From Burkholderiales bacterium (GTDB lineage Bacteria; Pseudomonadota; Gammaproteobacteria; Burkholderiales; JAEUOS01): DNA of 48,307 nucleotides. The notes under the pieces were generated by a model. It was not told where the DNA came from, made no database searches, and saw nothing but the letters and a program-made list of their open reading frames with translations. This document shows, piece by piece, positions 35,681-45,418 of this stretch. The stretch is from contig JAEUOR010000042.1 of the NCBI GenBank assembly GCA_016790635.1, positions 1 to 48,307 on the forward strand, read 5' to 3'. A program made the position numbers and the translations under genes. Each line of letters begins with the position of its first letter. Positions within the stretch are counted from its first letter, which is position 1.

Positions 35681-36739
35681 TCAGGTCCCGGGCGCGCGGA
35701 ACAGCATGCATACCGGGCTGCCGCAGGCGGCGGCCAGGCGCGGCCGCGCGAGCGCCCCGTCTTGCCCGACGTCGAACACGACGATGGAATCGCTGTCCTC
35801 GTTCAGCGCGAACAACAGGCGACCGTCGGGCGACAGGGTGAAAAAGCGCGGCGTGCGCCCGAGGGTCGGCGCCGCATCGACCATGACCGGGAGACCATGG
35901 CGCGCATCGAGCCGGAAGGTCGCCACGCTGTCGTGCCCGCGGTTGGACGTGTACAGGGTGCGTCCCTGGGAGTCGATGCCGATGCCGGCGGCCCGATTGT
36001 TTCCCGTGTATTCGGGAGGCAGGGTCGGGATGATGTGCAAGGCCCGCAGCGCGCCGCATGCCGCGTCGAACGCATAGGTCGTCACGGTCGAATCGAGTTC
36101 GTTGACCACGTAGGCCAGCGGCAGGCGCGGGTGGAACACCGCGCAGCGCGGGCCGGCGCCTTCGCGCGCCTGGGCAAACGGTACGGGGGCAGGGACCAGG
36201 GCACCGGCTTCGAAGCCGAAGCAGAAGACGCGGTCCAGCCCCTTGTCGGGCACGACCACCCAGCGGCCGGACGGATCGAAGGGATTGAAATGCGGCTTGG
36301 CTTGCTGCTGCTCGATGCGATGCGGGCCGATCGGCCCCTCGACCGTCACAAGTTGCGCGAGCGGCAGCAACGCGCCGTCATCCGCGGTCGGCAGCACCGC
36401 CAGGCTCGCGCCCAGGTGGTTGGCCACGATCAGAAACCTGCCGGATGGATCGAACGCCAGGTGCACCGGGTTGCGTCCCCGAGTCTCCTGGCGATTGATG
36501 AAGCTCAAGCGGGCGTTCGCCGGGTCGATGCGAAACGCGCTGACCTCGCTGCCGTCGCCATGCACGCAATACAGGTGGCGTCCGTCCGCGGACAGCGCCA
36601 GAAAGGATGGGTTGACGAGGCCGCCGTGCACCTGCACGCGTTCCAGCGCGCCGGTATCCGGATCGACGTGGAACAGGCTGATGCCCTCGCCGCGGGCGTT
36701 GCGCTCGCGGGTGGTGCGGCTGCCGACGTAGGCGTACAT
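35681..36739 (-). CDS. Lactonase family protein (beta-propeller, 6-phosphogluconolactonase-like)
   Basis: The 352-residue seven-bladed propeller protein is of the Pgl/YbhE lactonase family. Landmarks are YAYVGSRTTRERNARGEGIS at the N-terminus, NPSFLALSADGRHLYCV, RNPVHLAFDPSGRFLIVANH, and repeated DPSGR/SPDGR blade motifs. It opens a sugar or other lactone. It abuts the aconitase gene (one base between them), so the two are co-translated. No signal peptide. Confidence 0.9.
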   Translation of the reverse strand: MYAYVGSRTTRERNARGEGISLFHVDPDTGALERVQVHGGLVNPSFLALSADGRHLYCVHGDGSEVSAFRIDPANARLSFINRQETRGRNPVHLAFDPSGRFLIVANHLGASLAVLPTADDGALLPLAQLVTVEGPIGPHRIEQQQAKPHFNPFDPSGRWVVVPDKGLDRVFCFGFEAGALVPAPVPFAQAREGAGPRCAVFHPRLPLAYVVNELDSTVTTYAFDAACGALRALHIIPTLPPEYTGNNRAAGIGIDSQGRTLYTSNRGHDSVATFRLDARHGLPVMVDAAPTLGRTPRFFTLSPDGRLLFALNEDSDSIVVFDVGQDGALARPRLAAACGSPVCMLFRAPGT

Positions 36740-36764
36740 GCGGGATCGACCGCGGCCGCGCCGC

Positions 36765-37760
36765 TCAGTTGTCCGGGGTGATCTTGGCGAAATCGACGAT
36801 GCGCGCGTACTGCGCGGACTCGACCTTGATGAAGGCGCGGAACTGCTCCGGCGTCATGGGCGAGACGATGCCGCCCTGGTCGGTCATGCGCTTGGCCAGA
36901 TCCGGGTCCTTGAGGGCCGCGACGACCGCGGCGTTGATCCTGGCGATGACGGGTGCGGGTGTGGCTGCCGGCGCGAAGAGGCCGAACCAGTTCTCCAGCG
37001 CGTACTTGGGCGCGGCCTTGCTTTCGGCGATGGCGGGCAGGTTGGGCGCGAAAGGCGCGCGCGCGGCGCTGGTGACGGCGATGGCGTTGACCCGGCCATC
37101 CTTGATGAAAGGCGCGGCGGCGGCCATGCTCACGAAGGTCATGTCGACGTTGCCGCCCGCCACGTCGAGCAATTGGCCGGCAGCGCCGCGGTAGGGCACG
37201 TGCACCATGAACACGCGCGTCATTTCCTCGAGCAGTTCGCCGTTCAGGTGTTGCGGGTTGCCCACGCCGCTGCTCGCGTAGCTGAGCTTGCCGGGGTTCT
37301 TGCGTGCATGCACGATCAATTCATCGACGCTCTTGAAGGGCGCATCCTTGCGCGTGATGAGCACGTTGGGCACGCGCACGATGGGCGTGATCGGCGCCAG
37401 ATCCTTGTCCGGCGCGTACTGCATCTTGGCCTTGTAAATGATGGGGTTGATCGCCGTTTCGCCGGCTGATCCCAGGAGCAGGGTGTGGCCATCGGCGGCG
37501 GCCCGCACCACCGCGAGCGCGCCCAGCATGCCGCTGGCACCGGGCTTGTTGTCCACGATCACCTGCTGGTTCAGCGACACGCGCAATTTGTCGGCCAACA
37601 GGCGTCCCATCACGTCCACGCCGCCGCCGGGGGTGAATGGCACGACGATGGTGATGGTCTTGGAGGGATACGCGGCCTCCTGCGCCATTCCTGCCGAGGA
37701 AGCCATGAGGGCGGAGAGGGCAAACAGGACGGCAGAGGCGCAGAGGCTGCGGCGAATCAT
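36765..37760 (-). CDS. Bug/TctC family periplasmic solute-binding protein
   Basis: The 331-residue Bug protein has a signal peptide (MIRRSLCASA, cleavage near GMA|QEAAYP). Family blocks are ITIVVPFTPGGGVDVMGR, VDNKPGASGMLGAL, AADGHTLLLGSA, VHVPYRGAAGQLLDVAGG and APAATPAPVI. ATG 37760 has AAGGAG eight bases upstream; ATG 37766 is too close to that site. It is the first gene of the lactonase-aconitase-TctC-sulfatase run. Confidence 0.92.
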   Translation of the reverse strand: MIRRSLCASAVLFALSALMASSAGMAQEAAYPSKTITIVVPFTPGGGVDVMGRLLADKLRVSLNQQVIVDNKPGASGMLGALAVVRAAADGHTLLLGSAGETAINPIIYKAKMQYAPDKDLAPITPIVRVPNVLITRKDAPFKSVDELIVHARKNPGKLSYASSGVGNPQHLNGELLEEMTRVFMVHVPYRGAAGQLLDVAGGNVDMTFVSMAAAAPFIKDGRVNAIAVTSAARAPFAPNLPAIAESKAAPKYALENWFGLFAPAATPAPVIARINAAVVAALKDPDLAKRMTDQGGIVSPMTPEQFRAFIKVESAQYARIVDFAKITPDN

Positions 37761-37873
37761 GGGCATGTCTCCTTGTGGGCCGATCAGGTCGGCGGGGAGC
37801 ATCCTAGACAGGGTTGCGGCCGCTGAAAATTGAACTCTTGCCACGCCTGCGTTCTCGATCGGAGAACGCGGGT

Positions 37874-38800
37874 CTAGGAGCGGAGGTCGTCGTTCCCGGC
37901 GCCGCCGCTGTCGACGGCCATTCGCTGCATGTGTTCGATCAGGCTCTGCGCGATGTGGCCGACCGCATGCGGGTCGCGCACGACGATGACCATGCGTCGT
38001 GCCGCCCAGTCTTCGTCCAGGTGCAGCATGCGGATGCGCCCGGCCTGCGCGTGCGGCACCAGGACCGATTGCGGCAGCACGGTGATGCCCAGGCGTGTCT
38101 GCACCAGGCGGCACATCGCATCGAAACTGCTGGCCTGGACGCGTTGCTCCAGGGTCTTGCCACAGGCGCGTGCGCCTTCGATCATCAGCTGCGCGATCGA
38201 ACTCTCGGCGTGCGGGCCGACGAAGGCATAGTCCAGTGCCTCGGCGAAGCGCGCCGACTCGCGTCGCGCCAGCGGATGATTCAAAGGCACGCCGATCGCC
38301 AATCGATCGCTGCGATAAGGCAGGTTGACCAGTCCCGGGGACGGCGTCTGCGCGGCGATCACCCCGAGGTCTGCCGCGCCTGCGGCGACGGCCAGGACGA
38401 CCGCCTTGCCGGTGTGCTCCTCCAGCGAGACGCGCACCCCGGGGTAGGTCGTGAGGAATGAGTCGATCTCCTCCGGAAGCGACAGGTACAGCGCGGAAGC
38501 GACCGCATGCAGGCGCACATGCCCGCGGACCCCGTCGGCGAACCCGGCCAGTTCAGACTCCAGGTGGTCGACCCCTTGCAGCACCAGGCGCGCATGATGC
38601 AGCATCGCCTGGCCCGCCGGGGTCAAACCAACGCCGCGCGGATAGCGTTGCAGGAGCGGCGTGCGCACCAGATCTTCCAGTTCGGCGATGCGCTTGCTGA
38701 CCGCGGAGACCGCCAGATGTTCGCGCTCGGCGGCGCGCGTCAGGTTGCCGCACTCGGCGACCGCGACGAACAACTTGAGGCTTATCAGGTCATGACGCAT
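37874..38800 (-). CDS. LysR family transcriptional regulator
   Basis: The 308-residue regulator has an N-terminal winged helix (ISLKLFVAVAECGNLTRAAE, LAVSAVSKRIAELEDLV; residues 1-65) and a LysR substrate domain (about 90-295). It lies upstream of the TctC-lactonase-aconitase run on the same strand and divergent from the plus-strand TctC gene at 39091, and probably regulates one or both. The effector is unknown. Confidence 0.94.
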   Translation of the reverse strand: MRHDLISLKLFVAVAECGNLTRAAEREHLAVSAVSKRIAELEDLVRTPLLQRYPRGVGLTPAGQAMLHHARLVLQGVDHLESELAGFADGVRGHVRLHAVASALYLSLPEEIDSFLTTYPGVRVSLEEHTGKAVVLAVAAGAADLGVIAAQTPSPGLVNLPYRSDRLAIGVPLNHPLARRESARFAEALDYAFVGPHAESSIAQLMIEGARACGKTLEQRVQASSFDAMCRLVQTRLGITVLPQSVLVPHAQAGRIRMLHLDEDWAARRMVIVVRDPHAVGHIAQSLIEHMQRMAVDSGGAGNDDLRS

Positions 38801-39090
38801 CGAATCTCGCCGTCGCGGTGGTGGACTTCTCGCGATTCAAGGAGTTTTCCGCCGGATTTGCAAGCGTGGTAGATGGACTTTAGTCAGCCAGGAGGTTCTT
38901 GCGCAATGACGCACGCGATCCGTTGCGGCCCGAGTACGCCGGAAGTCGCCGCATTGCGGGAGCGGATATCGCCGGTGTCGGTGAAAGACAGGCGCGGGGT
39001 GGTGCGCATGACGACCACACGGCACCATAATGCAGGCACGCAAGTCGTGAATGCCGCAAACTCCGAACGATCCAAACCCGGGGAATCCAC
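38801..39090. other. Divergent intergenic region between lysR and tctC
   Basis: These 290 bases should contain promoters for both directions and the LysR binding site. A minus frame (starting MRTTPRLSFTDTGDIRSRN) is open for about 41 codons to 38884, but I recognise no family, so I do not call it. No clear T-N11-A box can be singled out by eye. Confidence 0.4.
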
Positions 39091-40071
39091 ATGCTGACTC
39101 GACGTGAACTCATCAAGGCCGCGGGCGCGGGTGCCGTCGCCGCGCACTTGCCGCCTGCCGTGCAGGCGCAACAGGCCTATCCGAACAAGGCGATCCGCTT
39201 TGTCATGCCCTATCCCCCGGGCGGCAGCTCGGAGATCCTGGCGCGCCCGATCGCCGCGGAACTGACCAAGAACCTCGGCCAGTCGGTCTTCATCGACTTC
39301 AAGCCTGGCGGCGGCACCACCATCGGCGCGGACCTGATCGCCAAGTCGGCACCCGACGGCTACAACATCATCATGCTTCTGACCGCGCACGCGGTCAACG
39401 CATCCCTGATGCCCAAGCTGCCCTACGACACGGTCAAGGACTTTGCTTCCATCACCTTGGCGGCCGTCCAGCCGCTGGTGGTAGTGGTCAATGCGCAATC
39501 GCCCTACAAGACCATGGCCGACCTGGTCGCCGCGATGCGCGCCAGTCCGGGCAAGCTCAACTACGCCTCGGCCGGACCGGGCAACACCAGCCACCTGGCC
39601 GTGGAGTACTTCAAGACCGTGATGGGGGTGGATGTCACGCACGTCCCCTACAAGGGCAGCGGCCCGGCCATCGTCGGCTTGCTGGGGCGCGAGGTCGACC
39701 TGATCTTCGATTCGCTGTCCTCTTCGCTGCCGCAGATACAGGGTGGCAAATTCCGCGCGCTCGCGGTCTCGACCTTGAAGCGCTCCAAGGTGCTGACCGA
39801 GGTGCCGACGATCCACGAGACCGTGCTGCCGAATTTCGATGTCTCGGTCTGGTACGGCATCTTCGCCGCCGCCGGCACGCCGGCGCCCATTGTGCAAAAG
39901 CTCAATGCCGAATTCCTGAAGGCCATGAATGCGCCGGAGGCCAAGCCGCGCCTCGAAGCCGCGGGCTACGACATCGTCGGCTCCACACCCGCCGAACTGG
40001 ACGCGCATGTGCGCAGGGAGATCGCGCGCTGGGCCAAGGTGGTCAAGGATTCGGGGGCGAAAGCGGAATGA
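39091..40071 (+). CDS. Bug/TctC family periplasmic solute-binding protein
   Basis: The 326-residue Bug protein is the only plus-strand one. Its signal begins MLTRRELIKAAGAGAVAAHL, with a twin-arginine-like TRRELIK motif, followed by cleavage near VQA|QQAYP, so Tat export is possible (the other copies look Sec-type). Blocks: IRFVMPYPPGGSSEILARP, FKPGGGTTIGADLI, SAPDGYNIIML, HVPYKGSGPAIVGLLG, AAGTPAPIVQKL. It is convergent with the aminotransferase gene. Confidence 0.92.
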   Translation: MLTRRELIKAAGAGAVAAHLPPAVQAQQAYPNKAIRFVMPYPPGGSSEILARPIAAELTKNLGQSVFIDFKPGGGTTIGADLIAKSAPDGYNIIMLLTAHAVNASLMPKLPYDTVKDFASITLAAVQPLVVVVNAQSPYKTMADLVAAMRASPGKLNYASAGPGNTSHLAVEYFKTVMGVDVTHVPYKGSGPAIVGLLGREVDLIFDSLSSSLPQIQGGKFRALAVSTLKRSKVLTEVPTIHETVLPNFDVSVWYGIFAAAGTPAPIVQKLNAEFLKAMNAPEAKPRLEAAGYDIVGSTPAELDAHVRREIARWAKVVKDSGAKAE

Positions 40072-40078
40072 TCACGCC

Positions 40079-41278
40079 TCAGGCGAGTCCTGCCCCGGCC
40101 CGCGCGATGCGCACGCAAGCTTCCTCGATCGTCGCCATCGAGGTGGCGAAGGACACGCGCAGGTAGGGCGACATGCCATAGCCCGCGCCGCCCGGCACGG
40201 CGACGCCGGATTCGAGCAGGTGGTCGATCACGTCCGCGTCGGTGGCGAGCACGCGCCCCTTGGGCGTGGTCTTGCCCAGCCAGCCGGCGCAGCCGACGTA
40301 GACGTAGAACGCGCCGTGGGGCTCGCTCGGCACCAGGCCGGGAATCGCGCGCAAGCGTGGCATGAGCGCGTCGCGCCGCGCCTGCAGTTCGGTGCAGCGC
40401 TGGCGCACGATGTCCTGCGGTCCGGTCAGTGCGGCCAGGGCCGCCGCCTGGCTGACGGAGGACGGGTTGAGCGTGCTCTGGCCCTGCATGCGCGCCATGG
40501 CGCGAATCAACTCCACCGGTCCACAGGCGTAGCCCAAGCGCCAGCCGGTCATCGCGTAGGCCTTGGAGGCGCCGTTGACGGTCAGGATGCGATCGGCCAG
40601 TTGCGGCGCTACCGCGGCCAATGACGCGTGAACGCGGCCGTCGTAGAGGATGTGCTCGTAGATGTCGTCGCTGATGATGTGGAGCGACGGATGGCGCTCC
40701 AGCACCGCCGCGAGTGCGGCAAGTTCGGTCCGGTCGTAGACGGCGCCGGTCGGGTTGGATGGCGAGTTGAGGATCAGCCACTTGCAGCGTGGCGTGATCG
40801 CCTGCGCGAGCGCATCCGGCGTGAGCTTGAAGCCATCTTCGGGGCGGGTCGCGATCCAGCGCGGCACGCCCTCGCAAAAGAGCGTGATGTCGGCGTAGGC
40901 GATCCACGAGGGCGCCGGGATCAGCACCTCGTCGCCCGCGTCCAGGGTGGCCATCAGCGCGTTGAACAGCACCTGCTTGCCGCCGGCGCCGACGCTGATG
41001 TTGGCCGCGCTGCAGTCGATGCCGTTGTCGCGCCGGAACTTTTCCGCGATCGCCGCCTTGAGTTCCGGCGTGCCATCGACCGGCGTGTAGTGCGTCTGCC
41101 CGGCGCGCGCAGCCGCCAGCGCTGCCTCGATGATGTGCGTTGGCGTCGCGAAGTCGGGCTCGCCCTGGGTAAGCGAGACGACATCGACGCCGGCGGCCTT
41201 GAGTTCGCGTACCTTCTGGGTCGCCTGCGCCGAGGCGGTCAGCCGCGCGCGTGCCACGCGCGCTGAAAGCAGGGCCAT
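40079..41278 (-). CDS. PLP-dependent aminotransferase, class I/II
   Basis: The 399-residue aspartate-aminotransferase-like enzyme has the PLP lysine K239 (SKAYAMTGWRLGY), the NSPSNPTG motif (171-178), SLTQGEPDF and a C-terminal YLRVSFATS with the carboxylate-binding Arg. It transfers an amino group between an amino acid and a 2-oxo acid. ATG 41278 lies just after the TctC stop at 41281. The neighbouring LldD-type oxidase could supply the 2-oxo acid. Confidence 0.93.
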   Translation of the reverse strand: MALLSARVARARLTASAQATQKVRELKAAGVDVVSLTQGEPDFATPTHIIEAALAAARAGQTHYTPVDGTPELKAAIAEKFRRDNGIDCSAANISVGAGGKQVLFNALMATLDAGDEVLIPAPSWIAYADITLFCEGVPRWIATRPEDGFKLTPDALAQAITPRCKWLILNSPSNPTGAVYDRTELAALAAVLERHPSLHIISDDIYEHILYDGRVHASLAAVAPQLADRILTVNGASKAYAMTGWRLGYACGPVELIRAMARMQGQSTLNPSSVSQAAALAALTGPQDIVRQRCTELQARRDALMPRLRAIPGLVPSEPHGAFYVYVGCAGWLGKTTPKGRVLATDADVIDHLLESGVAVPGGAGYGMSPYLRVSFATSMATIEEACVRIARAGAGLA

Positions 41279-41280
41279 CT

Positions 41281-42243
41281 TCAGTTGGCGACGATCTGCG
41301 CGTCGCGCACCACGCGTGTCCACTTGTCGCGTTCGCGACGAATGTGCGCGGCAAAGTCCTCGGGTGTGCCGCCGACGGCTTCGGCACCCTGCTCGGCCAG
41401 CCGCTGGCGCATGTCAGGTTGGGCCAGCACGGCGTTGATCTCGCGGTTCAAGCGCTGCACGATCTCGCGCGGCGTGCCGGCGGGCAGCGCGATGCCGCTC
41501 CACGACAGCGATTCGTAGCCCGCGACGCCGCTCTCGGCCACCGTCGGCACGTCCGCCAGCGAGGGCGAGCGCTTGAGCCCGGTCTGCGCCAGCGCGCGCA
41601 ATTTGCCGGCCTTGAGGTGCGGCACCGCGCCGGGCGCGTTCTCGAACATGAGCGAGACGCGGCCCGCGATCAAATCCAGCAGCGCCGGACCGCTGCCCTT
41701 GTAGGGCACGTGCAGGAGGTCGACCGCGGCCATGGCCTTGAAGAGCTCGGCCGACATGTGGGTCGACGAGCCCGCGCCGGAGGAGGCAAAAGTCAGGGTG
41801 CCCGGCGCGCGGCGCGCGGTTGCCAGCACGTCGGCGACGCTTTTGAGCGGCGCATCGGCGGCGACGATCAGCACGTTGGTGATCGAGGCGACGAAAGCAA
41901 CCGGCTCCAGGTCGCGCGCGGCGTCATAGGTCAGGTTGCGGTACAGGGACTGGTTGATCGCCATGACGCCGGTGGTTGCCATCAGGAGCGTGCTGCCGTC
42001 CGGCGCGGCGCGCGCCACCGCCTCGGCGCCGATGTTGCCGGCCGCGCCTGCGCGGTTGTCGACGACGACGGATTGGCCCAACGGTTGCGCCAGGCGTTCG
42101 GCCAGGAGGCGCGCAAAGATGTCGGTGGAACCGCCAGGCGCGAACGGAACGATGATGCGCAAGGGTTTGTTGGGCCAGCTTTGGGCGTGCGCGCCCAGGC
42201 AGCTGAGTGCGCAGACAACGATTGCCAGGACTCGAAGCTTCAC
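41281..42243 (-). CDS. Bug/TctC family periplasmic solute-binding protein
   Basis: The 320-residue Bug protein has a signal peptide (VKLRVLAIVVCALSCLGAHA|QSWP). Blocks: LRIIVPFAPGGSTDIFARLL, VDNRAGAAGNIGAEAV, APDGSTLLMAT, LHVPYKGSGPALLDLIAGR, PAGTPREIVQRLN. GTG 42243 follows GGAGAA by seven bases; the ATG at 42309 would put a hydrophilic stretch before the signal and is rejected. It is directly downstream of a second tctC gene. Confidence 0.92.
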   Translation of the reverse strand: MKLRVLAIVVCALSCLGAHAQSWPNKPLRIIVPFAPGGSTDIFARLLAERLAQPLGQSVVVDNRAGAAGNIGAEAVARAAPDGSTLLMATTGVMAINQSLYRNLTYDAARDLEPVAFVASITNVLIVAADAPLKSVADVLATARRAPGTLTFASSGAGSSTHMSAELFKAMAAVDLLHVPYKGSGPALLDLIAGRVSLMFENAPGAVPHLKAGKLRALAQTGLKRSPSLADVPTVAESGVAGYESLSWSGIALPAGTPREIVQRLNREINAVLAQPDMRQRLAEQGAEAVGGTPEDFAAHIRRERDKWTRVVRDAQIVAN

Positions 42244-42283
42244 GCGATTTTCTCCATGACCTTTGGTCGGCGACGCAGAACTG

Positions 42284-43243
42284 TCAATTGCGTTCCAGCC
42301 CGACTTCATCGGCCGTCTTGCGCCACAGATCGAGTTGCTCCTTCAGCACGGCCGCCATTTCCGCCGGCGTCGAAGCCTGCATCTGGAAGGCGATGCGATC
42401 CAGGCCCTCGCGCACGTCCGCGCGCGCTGCCACCGCCCGCATGGCGGCGTTGAGGCGCTCGACGACCTCGGGCGGCAGCTTGGCCGGGCCGAAGAGCCCC
42501 GCCCAGGGCGAGATGGTGAGCTTGCCGAGACCGGCCTCGACCACCGTCGGCGCATCCGGCGCCAGCGGGCTGCGTGAAGACAGGAGGGTCGCCAGCACGC
42601 GCAGTCGCCCTTCCTTCACCTGCGGCATGGCGCTGCCGGGCGTGCCGATCATGACCTGCACGCGCCCGGCGATGAGATCGGTGGTGGCCGGCGCGTCGCC
42701 CTTGTAGGGGACGTGCAGCATGTTGAGCTTTTCGACCAGGGCCAGTTGCGCGGTGGCGAGCACGCTGGTGCCGTTGCCGGTGCCGTAGGCGACCTTGCCC
42801 GGGTTGGCGCGCACATGGGCCAGGAACTCGGCGACATTCCTGGCCGGCAGGCTTTCGTGCACGAACAGAAAAAACCCGAAGCGCCCGATGAGCGTCACCG
42901 GGGTGAACATGGTGATCGGGTCGTACGGCGGCTGCTTGCGCAACACCGGTGCCGCGTTCATGCCGGTGGTGGTGGCGAAGAGCAGGGTGTAGCCGTCCGC
43001 CGGGGCGGTGCGCACCGCATCCCCGGCGATGGCGCCGTCGGCGCCGCCGCGATTGTCGATCACCACGCTCTGGCCCAGCTGTTGCGAGAACGCCTGCGTG
43101 ATGGTGCGTGCCGCCAGGTCGGCGGCGCCACCGGCCGGGAAGGGCACGATCAGCCGGATCGGGCGGTTCGGATAAGGCTGCGCCAATACCGGCAGCGAAG
43201 CCGCCGCGCACAGCAGCAGCAGAAACTTGAGCAGGGATTGCAT
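42284..43243 (-). CDS. Bug/TctC family periplasmic solute-binding protein
   Basis: The 319-residue Bug protein has a signal peptide (MQSLLKFLLLLCAAASLPVL, cleavage near A|QPYP). Blocks: IRLIVPFPAGGAADLAART, IDNRGGADGAIAGDAV, PADGYTLLFAT, HVPYKGDAPATTDLIAGR, GPAKLPPEVVERLN (the usual PAGTP is changed). ATG 43243 has a GAGGAG site. It is in tandem with the next tctC; the two are clearly different in sequence, so they are not a recent duplication. Confidence 0.92.
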   Translation of the reverse strand: MQSLLKFLLLLCAAASLPVLAQPYPNRPIRLIVPFPAGGAADLAARTITQAFSQQLGQSVVIDNRGGADGAIAGDAVRTAPADGYTLLFATTTGMNAAPVLRKQPPYDPITMFTPVTLIGRFGFFLFVHESLPARNVAEFLAHVRANPGKVAYGTGNGTSVLATAQLALVEKLNMLHVPYKGDAPATTDLIAGRVQVMIGTPGSAMPQVKEGRLRVLATLLSSRSPLAPDAPTVVEAGLGKLTISPWAGLFGPAKLPPEVVERLNAAMRAVAARADVREGLDRIAFQMQASTPAEMAAVLKEQLDLWRKTADEVGLERN

Positions 43244-43279
43244 GCTTGCTCCTCGTGTTGCGCGACGCGCGCGGAACGA

Positions 43280-44422
43280 TCAATAGGGGTTGAGGACGGC
43301 GTTGCGCGTGATCTCGCCCGGGTTCCTGAGCCCGCACAGGGCCATGCTGGTGTCGAATTCCTTCTGGATGATCTCCAGCGCCGCCGTCACCCCGGCTTGA
43401 CCCAGCGCGCCCAGGCCGAAATTGAACGCGCGGCCGATCATGGTGCCCTTCGCGCCCAGCGCCAGGGCCTTTAGCAGGTCCTGGCCGGAACGGATGCCGC
43501 CGTCCATCCACACCTCGATGTCGCTGCCGACCGCATCGACGATGGGCGGCAGGGCGCGGATCGAGGACAGCGCGCCGTCCAGTTGCCGGCCGCCGTGGTT
43601 GGACACCACGATTGCGTCCGCGCCCGCCTTGACGGCCATTCTGGCGTCGTCCGGGTCCTGTATGCCTTTCAGGATGAGCTTGCCGCCCCACTCGTTCTTG
43701 ACCCAGTCCACGTCCTTCCAGTCCAGGCGCGGGTCGAACTGCGACGCGGTCCACTTGGACAGGGAGACGATGCCCTCGGCCCCCTTGACGTGACCCATGA
43801 TGTTGCCGAACACGCGGCGCTTGGCGCCCAGCATGCGCAGGCCCCAGGCGGGCTTGGTCATCATGTCGATCACGTTGGACAGGGTGATCTTGGGCGGCAC
43901 GGTCATGCCATTCTTCAAGTCCTTGTGACGCTGGCCGATGATCTGCAGGTCCAGGGTCAATACCAGCGCCGAGCACTTGGCCGCCTTGGCGCGGCCGATC
44001 AGGCGGCGGATGAAGTCGCGGTCGCGCATCACATACAGCTGGAACCAGAACGGCTTGCTGGTGGCTTCCGCGATGTCCTCGATCGAGCCGATGCTCATGG
44101 TCGAGAGCGTGAAGGGCACGCCGAATTTCTCGGCCGCGCGCGCGGCCAGGATCTCGCCGTCGGCCCACTGCATGCCGGTCAGGCCCACCGGCGCCAGCGC
44201 GGTCGGCATGGTCACATCGGTGCCCAGCATGGTGGTGCGCGTCGAGCGCTCATCCACATTCACCGCGACGCGCTGGCGCAACTTAAGCGCGGCCAGGTCG
44301 TCGCTGTTGGCGCGGTAGGTGCCTTCGGTGTAGCTGCCGGCGTCCACATAATCGTAGAACGCGCGCGGCGCGTTCTTCTTGTGCAAGAGGCGCAGGTCTT
44401 CGATGCAGGTGATGACGGGCAT
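43280..44422 (-). CDS. FMN-dependent alpha-hydroxy acid oxidase/dehydrogenase (LldD type)
   Basis: The 380-residue FMN enzyme has AFYDYVDAGSYTE near the N-terminus, WFQLYV (about 127-131), catalytic H276 in SNHGGRQLDG and the phosphate-binding GAKGTMIGRAFNFG block. It oxidises L-lactate, glycolate, mandelate or a related 2-hydroxy acid to the 2-oxo acid. It precedes the two tctC genes and follows the TauD-like dioxygenase gene. Confidence 0.93.
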   Translation of the reverse strand: MPVITCIEDLRLLHKKNAPRAFYDYVDAGSYTEGTYRANSDDLAALKLRQRVAVNVDERSTRTTMLGTDVTMPTALAPVGLTGMQWADGEILAARAAEKFGVPFTLSTMSIGSIEDIAEATSKPFWFQLYVMRDRDFIRRLIGRAKAAKCSALVLTLDLQIIGQRHKDLKNGMTVPPKITLSNVIDMMTKPAWGLRMLGAKRRVFGNIMGHVKGAEGIVSLSKWTASQFDPRLDWKDVDWVKNEWGGKLILKGIQDPDDARMAVKAGADAIVVSNHGGRQLDGALSSIRALPPIVDAVGSDIEVWMDGGIRSGQDLLKALALGAKGTMIGRAFNFGLGALGQAGVTAALEIIQKEFDTSMALCGLRNPGEITRNAVLNPY

Positions 44423-44531
44423 GGCCGGGCGGTCGCGGAAGCTTCGGGAAGCGCGATTGTCGCACCGGCGACCCGCTCGAGTCCCCGGTGTCGCGGCGCC
44501 GCAATGCGCTCGGCGTCCCTGCAGGCTGCGC

Positions 44532-45380
44532 TCAGGCCGGGCGATCGCCCTTGAGTGTCACCCGATGCATCAGGCGCTTGTGCCCGTGGTAGTCGTTGAC
44601 CGGGTTGTGCAGCACGCAGCGGTTGTCCCATAGCGCGATGTCGCCCACCTGCCAGGTGAAGCGGCAGGTGAATTCGGGCCGCACCTGGTGGGCGTGCAGA
44701 TACGCCAGGAGCGGCGCGCTTTCTTCCGCAGTCATGCCGGCGAAGCGCTCGGTGTGCGCGGTGTTGACATACAGGGCCTTGCGGCCGGTCTCGGGGTGGG
44801 TGCGCACCACCGGGTGCTCGGCGATGAGCTCCTTTCTTGACAGCTCCGTGGGCGCGTCCTTGATGCGGTCCTCGCGTGTCTTGGTCACATCCGCCTTGGC
44901 CGAGGTATTGACGCCCTTGAGTCCCGCCAGCATGCGCTGCATGCCCGGCGAGAGCGCCTCGTAGGCCGCCGTGCCGCTGGCGAAGAGCGTGTCGCCACCG
45001 TAGGGCGGCAATTCACGCGCGATGAGGAGTGTCGCCATGGGCGGCGTCTCGAGATAGGCCGTATCGGTGTGCCAGATGCCGCCGAAGTTGTTGCGCTCGT
45101 GCGGCAGTTTCATGACCGGGATGATCAGCGGGTGGCCGTCGATGCCGCGCACGAAGGGGTATTCGACAACCTCGCCGAACTGTTCGGCGAAGGCCTGGAA
45201 CCCAGCGGGTGCCAGCGGCTGGTTGCGCAGGAACACCACGCCGTGTTCCAGCCAGGCGGCGCGGATTTCTGCGATCAGCGCAGTATCGTGGCCGTGGGTC
45301 AGGTCGAAGCCTGAGAGTTCGGCTCCGATCGCGCCGCCGATGCGGCGTACCTTGATGCGGGGGGCGAGGACGGCAGCCAT
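44532..45380 (-). CDS. TauD/TfdA family Fe(II)/2-oxoglutarate dioxygenase
   Basis: The 282-residue dioxygenase has the iron ligands H104 and D106 (GGIWHTDTAYLE) and H258 (WDNRCVLHNPVND), and the 2-oxoglutarate-binding R273 (MHRVTLKGD). It hydroxylates a substrate at the expense of 2-oxoglutarate, as in taurine or 2,4-D cleavage. ATG 45380 follows CCGGAGAATC; the longer frame to 45491 is not supported. Substrate unknown; the neighbours suggest a short-chain or ether-type acid. Confidence 0.92.
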   Translation of the reverse strand: MAAVLAPRIKVRRIGGAIGAELSGFDLTHGHDTALIAEIRAAWLEHGVVFLRNQPLAPAGFQAFAEQFGEVVEYPFVRGIDGHPLIIPVMKLPHERNNFGGIWHTDTAYLETPPMATLLIARELPPYGGDTLFASGTAAYEALSPGMQRMLAGLKGVNTSAKADVTKTREDRIKDAPTELSRKELIAEHPVVRTHPETGRKALYVNTAHTERFAGMTAEESAPLLAYLHAHQVRPEFTCRFTWQVGDIALWDNRCVLHNPVNDYHGHKRLMHRVTLKGDRPA

Positions 45381-45418
45381 GTGCGATTCTCCGGAGTCCT
45401 TGGCGAAATCGGGTTTGC

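Noticed and set aside
38884..39009. Small minus frame between lysR and tctC
   Set aside because: No family resemblance and no ribosome site that I can support; it may be chance.
42306..44168. 620-codon minus frame over tctC and the LldD-type gene
   Set aside because: It is an off-frame shadow of two real genes on the same strand with a low-complexity Arg/Gly product.
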